Shown here: positions 60,751 to 64,000 of the stretch, piece by piece
Layout of the letters: each line of letters opens with the position of its first letter
Numbering within the stretch: position 1 is the first letter of the stretch
Source: Paenibacillus radicis (ex Gao et al. 2016)
GTDB taxonomy: Bacteria; Bacillota; Bacilli; Paenibacillales; Paenibacillaceae
DNA length: 64,000 bases
Reading direction: 5' to 3'
NCBI RefSeq assembly: GCF_014641555.1
Contig: NZ_BMHY01000003.1
Coordinates: 389,367 to 453,366 of the forward strand
Program-made: the position numbers and the translations under genes
Notes under the pieces: generated by a model
Databases searched by the model: none
The model's input: only the letters and a program-made list of their open reading frames with translations
What the model was told of the DNA's origin: nothing

Positions 60751-61607
60751 CAGTTGCTAGCGACAGCTTGAAAATCGCTTTTTCCCCTTGTCCCAACGAC
60801 ACTTTCGTCTTCCATGCCTGGGTGCACGGACTTGTTCCGGATGCGCCAAAGCTGGAGGTTACGTATGCAGATATCGATATTACGAACCGGCTTGCATCCG
60901 ACGGGAGCAATAAGCTTGATGTGTTGAAAATTTCATATGCCGCCTTGCCATGGGTGCTCGACGACTATGCATTGATTCCTTGCGGCGGCGCGCTTGGCCG
61001 CGGCTGCGGTCCATTGGTGCTGACGAACGGCGGCTCCTCTAATCCAGCTTCATTGAAGGGACGCCGCGTCGCTGTACCAAGCGACCGTTCCACCGCTTAC
61101 TTGCTGTTCAGACTGTGGGCAGCCCAGCTTGTTCCGGGCGGAGTCGGCGAAATCGTCGTCATGCCGTTCCACGAGATCATGCCCGCCGTCCGCGACGGCC
61201 TCGTGGATGCCGGTCTCGTCATCCACGAGGCCCGCTTCACTTATCCGAGCTATGGCTTGACGATGCTCGCCGACCTCGGCAGCTGGTGGGAGTCGGATAC
61301 CGGACTCCCGATCCCGCTCGGCGCGATTATCGCGCGCCGCTCGCTTGACCTTGCGGCCATCACCCGCTGGACGCAAGCTTCGGTCGAGCATGCGTGGAAG
61401 CATCCGCAGCTATCGCAAGCCTATGTCATGCAGCATGCACAGGAGATGGACCCGCAAGTCGCACAGGCGCATATCGACTTGTACGTGAATGACTTCACCG
61501 GCAGCCTGAGCGGCAGCGGCTATGCAGCTGTCACCTCCCTGCTGACACGCGCCGCCGAGGAAGGACTCGTCCCCGCCGTCGATCCGGCAAAGTTGCTGCT
61601 TCCTTAG
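60747..61607 (+). CDS. mqnD: 1,4-dihydroxy-6-naphthoate synthase
   Basis: 286 residues, periplasmic-binding-protein-like fold used as an enzyme. KIAFSPCPNDTFVFHAWVHG (9-28), DVLKISYAALPWVLDDYALIPCGGALGRGCGPLVL (about 58-92), GRRVAVPSDRSTAYLLFRLW and DAGLVIHEARFTYPSYGL with the catalytic-type His define MqnD. It cleaves cyclic dehypoxanthine futalosine to 1,4-dihydroxy-6-naphthoate. The start overlaps mqnB (ATGA). mqnA, mqnC and mqnE are not in the window. A perfect terminator follows. Confidence 0.94.
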   Translation: MTVASDSLKIAFSPCPNDTFVFHAWVHGLVPDAPKLEVTYADIDITNRLASDGSNKLDVLKISYAALPWVLDDYALIPCGGALGRGCGPLVLTNGGSSNPASLKGRRVAVPSDRSTAYLLFRLWAAQLVPGGVGEIVVMPFHEIMPAVRDGLVDAGLVIHEARFTYPSYGLTMLADLGSWWESDTGLPIPLGAIIARRSLDLAAITRWTQASVEHAWKHPQLSQAYVMQHAQEMDPQVAQAHIDLYVNDFTGSLSGSGYAAVTSLLTRAAEEGLVPAVDPAKLLLP

Positions 61608-61619
61608 CAGCGTGTTCGA

Positions 61620-61653
61620 AAGAGGCTGTGCCCGTTTGTTGGCACAGCCTCTT
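61620..61653 (+). terminator. Terminator of the mqn transcript
   Basis: AAGAGGCTGTGCC, an 8-nt loop, GGCACAGCCTCTT: a perfect 13-bp stem; the T tract after it is interrupted (GTTATAT). Confidence 0.85.
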
Positions 61654-61902
61654 GTTATATACTTTTCCTACACGGCTGCAGTTACTCCCATCTCTCACTA
61701 TCCATCGCTAATTTTCTCGCACCAGCAGCAAATGATTTATCTCGCCCTCATGATTCGCACCCTCAAAGCCATGTTACTTAACCAACTTAATCATCCATGC
61801 CCCTTCTAACTAATCCGATCCACACTATGCGCTCACCGCACTCATACAACGAACTAGCTTCATCCGCATTTATCCCGCCTGTAGACCAACATACATCCAC
61901 GC

Positions 61903-61952
61903 AAAAAAGCCGCCACCCAAATCGATTCAATCGATTCGCGATAACGGCTTTT
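61903..61952 (-). terminator. Terminator of the 39-residue membrane protein gene
   Basis: Minus strand AAAAGCCG and CGGCTTTTTT close a stem whose inside is AATCGATT-G-AATCGATT. The 249 bp between here and the mqn terminator hold nothing recognisable. Confidence 0.75.
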
Positions 61953-61990
61953 CCATCTTTCCATCTATTGATTAATGCTCCCAACTCCGA

Positions 61991-62110
61991 CTATACGTCG
62001 GAATCGTCCCATTTTTTCGAGTAGGCTTTTTTCGTTACCCACAACGTCATCCAAGTGAGCACGGCCACGATAATAATAGCAAAAATCCATACACCAGCAG
62101 GTACGCCCAT
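61991..62110 (-). CDS. 39-residue single-pass membrane protein
   Basis: Start ATG at 62110 with AGGAGGG 7 bases upstream and a terminator 39 bp after the stop. One N-out-type helix (VWIFAIIIVAVLTWMTLWVT, residues 7-26) is followed by a basic then acidic tail (KKAYSKKWDDSDV). The TLW.T.KAYSKK segment recalls small Bacilli proteins such as YtzI, from memory and unverified. Function unknown; convincing as a gene from its translation and termination signals. Confidence 0.72.
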   Translation of the reverse strand: MGVPAGVWIFAIIIVAVLTWMTLWVTKKAYSKKWDDSDV

Positions 62111-62308
62111 GCATGACCCTCCTTTGCCTTTTTCATTATCATACCGGACATTAGAGGTGCGTACTCGCCGTAATTATTAACATTTTGCAACTTTTTTGGA
62201 ACTGCCCTAATGGTCTACGCTGTACTTGGCTCCCAGTCATTCCACCGAACAATTGTAGTATGCTTCATTATTTAGCCTTGCATACAACCATTGCCCTCAA
62301 GGAACAAT

Positions 62309-63139
62309 TTACAATAGCTGCTCTAATGTTGCCAACGCGCGCTTTGAGGCCGATTGCTGCTCCTCATCACCTTCATACTCTACGGTGTACCAGCCATCAT
62401 AACCGATTTCTTTCAACTGCCCGATAATAAACGGTAAATCGACAACACCCTCGCCTGCAACGCGCCCGGCAAAAGGCTGCCCGCTTAAAGAGCGGTAGAA
62501 AGAACCTTTATAGTCTTGTTCCACCTGTACAAAATCCTTCACATGCACGTGTCCTACCAATGATTTGAGCTCTTGAATCGCTTTACTTGGGTCCTCGTCA
62601 ACAAGCAGAAAATTGCCCGCATCAAACGTAGAGCGCAAATTCGGCGAATTCACATCCTTTATAATCGCAGCGACCTGTTCGGCCTTTCCGGCGAGCAAGC
62701 CGTGATTTTCCAGACAAAGCATAATGCCCTGCTCTTCCGCATACGCCGAAGCTTCCTGCAAGCCTTCAATAATCCAGGACCGCACCTCGTCAAAAGCAAG
62801 CCCTTCCCGCAAATCGCCTGCAAATACACGTACGACACCGGCTCCCAGCAAGACCGCGTTATCAATACTCAGCTTGATATCCGCTAATTGAGCCTGCCGT
62901 TTCTCCGGATCAGCTTCGGCAAAGTTGTTAGAAGCACCAAAGCAAGCCAGCTTAAGTCCGGTACGGGCCAAAGCATCCTTCACTTCCTCCGGGTCCCGCT
63001 CTGGATTCCAATAGAAGCTCAACAGCTCCACACCCTGTGCATCTGTCGTTGCCACAAATTCAATAAACTGCGCATTCGTCCATCCCTCATTATAGTAGGA
63101 ATGACAGCTCCATGCGCTTAGCGCGATTTTTGCTCCCAT
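62309..63139 (-). CDS. Sugar phosphate isomerase/epimerase (xylose isomerase-like TIM barrel)
   Basis: 276 residues, AP-endonuclease-2 fold. Metal-ligand positions are visible as Glu in LCLENHGLLAG near 144, Asp in STFDAGNFLLV near 172, His in VGHVHVKDF near 197 and Glu in YTVEYEGDEE near 255. It starts GAKIALSAWSCHSYYNEGWT and is followed by a typical ELLSFYW strand. Such proteins isomerise keto sugars or act in inositol and glucoside catabolism. A similar gene lies just upstream, so the pair is probably an operon; the substrate is unknown. Confidence 0.85.
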   Translation of the reverse strand: MGAKIALSAWSCHSYYNEGWTNAQFIEFVATTDAQGVELLSFYWNPERDPEEVKDALARTGLKLACFGASNNFAEADPEKRQAQLADIKLSIDNAVLLGAGVVRVFAGDLREGLAFDEVRSWIIEGLQEASAYAEEQGIMLCLENHGLLAGKAEQVAAIIKDVNSPNLRSTFDAGNFLLVDEDPSKAIQELKSLVGHVHVKDFVQVEQDYKGSFYRSLSGQPFAGRVAGEGVVDLPFIIGQLKEIGYDGWYTVEYEGDEEQQSASKRALATLEQLL

Positions 63140-63163
63140 GCCGAACCTCCCTCTGCCTGCTGC

Positions 63164-64000
63164 CTATTTAAATGAATGAAGAAACTGAATCGCTTTGCGA
63201 ATATCCGTTTCCGGCTGCGTTCCCACTTCCCGCTCGATTGTCAAATAACCGGTGTAGCCGATTTCTTTCAGCGCCGTCAAATAAGCCGAAAAATCTACGC
63301 CGCCCTCGCCGAGCGGAACCTCACGGAAAAACTCGCCACGCGTCACCATTTCCGATATCGTATCGTGATCCATCTCGCCATAACCCAAGTAGCCGTAGAC
63401 TGCACGCGGATCAACATCAGCCAGCTTAATGCCATCCTTGGCATGCGTATGCACGATATAGTCCTTCAGCAAATAGACGCCCTGCACCGGATCATCACCC
63501 GTTACCATAACCATATTCGCCGGATCGAAGTTAACCGATACCCCGTTCGTAGACAGCGAGTCGAGGAATTGCTTCAGCCTCGCCGCCGGTTCCGGTCCTG
63601 TCTCTATCGCAAAATGTGCGCCTTTATCGCTCGCATAATTGCTTAGCTCTTCACAAGCCTCCTGCATCGCCGCATAAATCTCCGAGCTGCTGTCCTCTGG
63701 CACGATACCGATATGCGTCGTTACAATCGAGGTGCCGAGATCAAGCGCCAGATCGAGAATGCGTTTGGACTTTTCGATTTTCGCCACATTGGCCTTCCGG
63801 TCTTGAAAGCCATGGCCGCCAAGATCGCCGCAGAGAGCGGATATCGTTAAACCAAGCGACCCGATGTAGTCCTTCAGCTCTTTGCGCGCTGCCGCCGTCA
63901 GTTGTTCCGGATCCATCTCGCCGCTCACGGCATAAATCTGAACACCGTCTGCGCCAACTTCTTTCGCTTTCTGCAGACCGCCACGCAGACCTGCGCCAAA
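63164..64000 (-). CDS. Sugar phosphate isomerase/epimerase, 5' end beyond the window
   Basis: The frame is open through 64000 (279 codons seen; an ATG at 63928 is internal). It reads GAGLRGGLQKAKEVGADGVQIYAVSGEM at the edge. The TIM barrel shows AIETGPEPAARLKQFLDSL, SVNFDPANMVMVTGDDPVQGVYLLKDYIVHTHAKDG with metal-binding Asp and His, and YLTIEREVGTQPETDIRKAIQFL at the end. This is the xylose isomerase-like superfamily (IolE/LarA-like). It sits 24 bp before the second isomerase-like gene; together they suggest a sugar or polyol catabolic operon that extends to the right. Confidence 0.85.
   Translation of the reverse strand, partial: FGAGLRGGLQKAKEVGADGVQIYAVSGEMDPEQLTAAARKELKDYIGSLGLTISALCGDLGGHGFQDRKANVAKIEKSKRILDLALDLGTSIVTTHIGIVPEDSSSEIYAAMQEACEELSNYASDKGAHFAIETGPEPAARLKQFLDSLSTNGVSVNFDPANMVMVTGDDPVQGVYLLKDYIVHTHAKDGIKLADVDPRAVYGYLGYGEMDHDTISEMVTRGEFFREVPLGEGGVDFSAYLTALKEIGYTGYLTIEREVGTQPETDIRKAIQFLHSFK

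Overview
The window looks like a chromosomal segment of an aerobic, moderately GC-rich Paenibacillaceae bacterium (Paenibacillus or Cohnella type; family-level inference only). The pointers are a bacillithiol-linked YtxJ protein, a Bacillus-style eps gene set, YhgE/Pip, a DUF4023-like mini-protein, strong AGGAGG ribosome sites, frequent GTG/TTG starts and intrinsic terminators. No rRNA, tRNA, CRISPR array, transposase or replication origin was seen. Both ends cut genes: a DUF985 cupin at the left edge and a sugar isomerase/epimerase at the right.

Layout. 1-9.4 kb: single genes for efflux (an ABC exporter behind a near-perfect Fur box, and MATE), an IF-3-like paralogue, an AraC regulator, pncB, nat, a Zn-ribbon protein and a compact Fic toxin with an overlapping VbhA-like antitoxin. 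9.5-24.1 kb: TerC, mtlD, a HAD phosphatase, the potABCD polyamine importer, ytxJ, a diguanylate cyclase, YhgE, an MdtG-like MFS pump and a CDF metal exporter behind a 15-2-15 palindrome. 24.2-24.7 kb: non-coding DNA with four palindromic repeat copies. 24.7-31.8 kb: a sulfonate operon (ssuB, ssuA, two ssuC paralogues, LLM monooxygenase) below a TetR gene with paired operators and a thioredoxin-reductase-like gene whose leader looks like an attenuator. 32-39.3 kb: a membrane acyltransferase, a short AT-rich island (decayed gene, XRE-ImmA/IrrE protease, unknown partner), then a sugar ABC importer with cre site, strong promoter and leader terminator.

39.1-41.1 kb: about 1.2 kb without genes carrying two copies of a roughly 250-bp repeat, then a secreted protein with a Gly/Asn-repeat core. 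41.3-57.4 kb: one uninterrupted minus-strand exopolysaccharide locus of 14 genes: chain-length modulator, tyrosine kinase, nucleotide-sugar dehydratase, flippase, glycosyltransferases, probable polymerase, acyl/acetyltransferases, UDP-glucuronate epimerase, a GT4/phosphoglycosyl-transferase fusion, aminotransferase, galU and ugd. Together they would make UDP-glucose, UDP-glucuronate/galacturonate and an amino sugar, assemble a repeat unit on undecaprenyl phosphate, flip it and polymerise it. 58-64 kb: a small unknown protein, a lactonase, mqnB-mqnD of the futalosine menaquinone route behind a promoter with a 19-bp palindrome, a 39-residue membrane protein and two xylose-isomerase-like TIM barrels.

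Most promising for follow-up: the GT4-PGT fusion, the class I Fic pair, the AT-rich ImmA/IrrE island, the paired operators around tetR, the leader attenuators at 31.7 and 39.2 kb, and the two repeat families at 24.3 and 39.7 kb.
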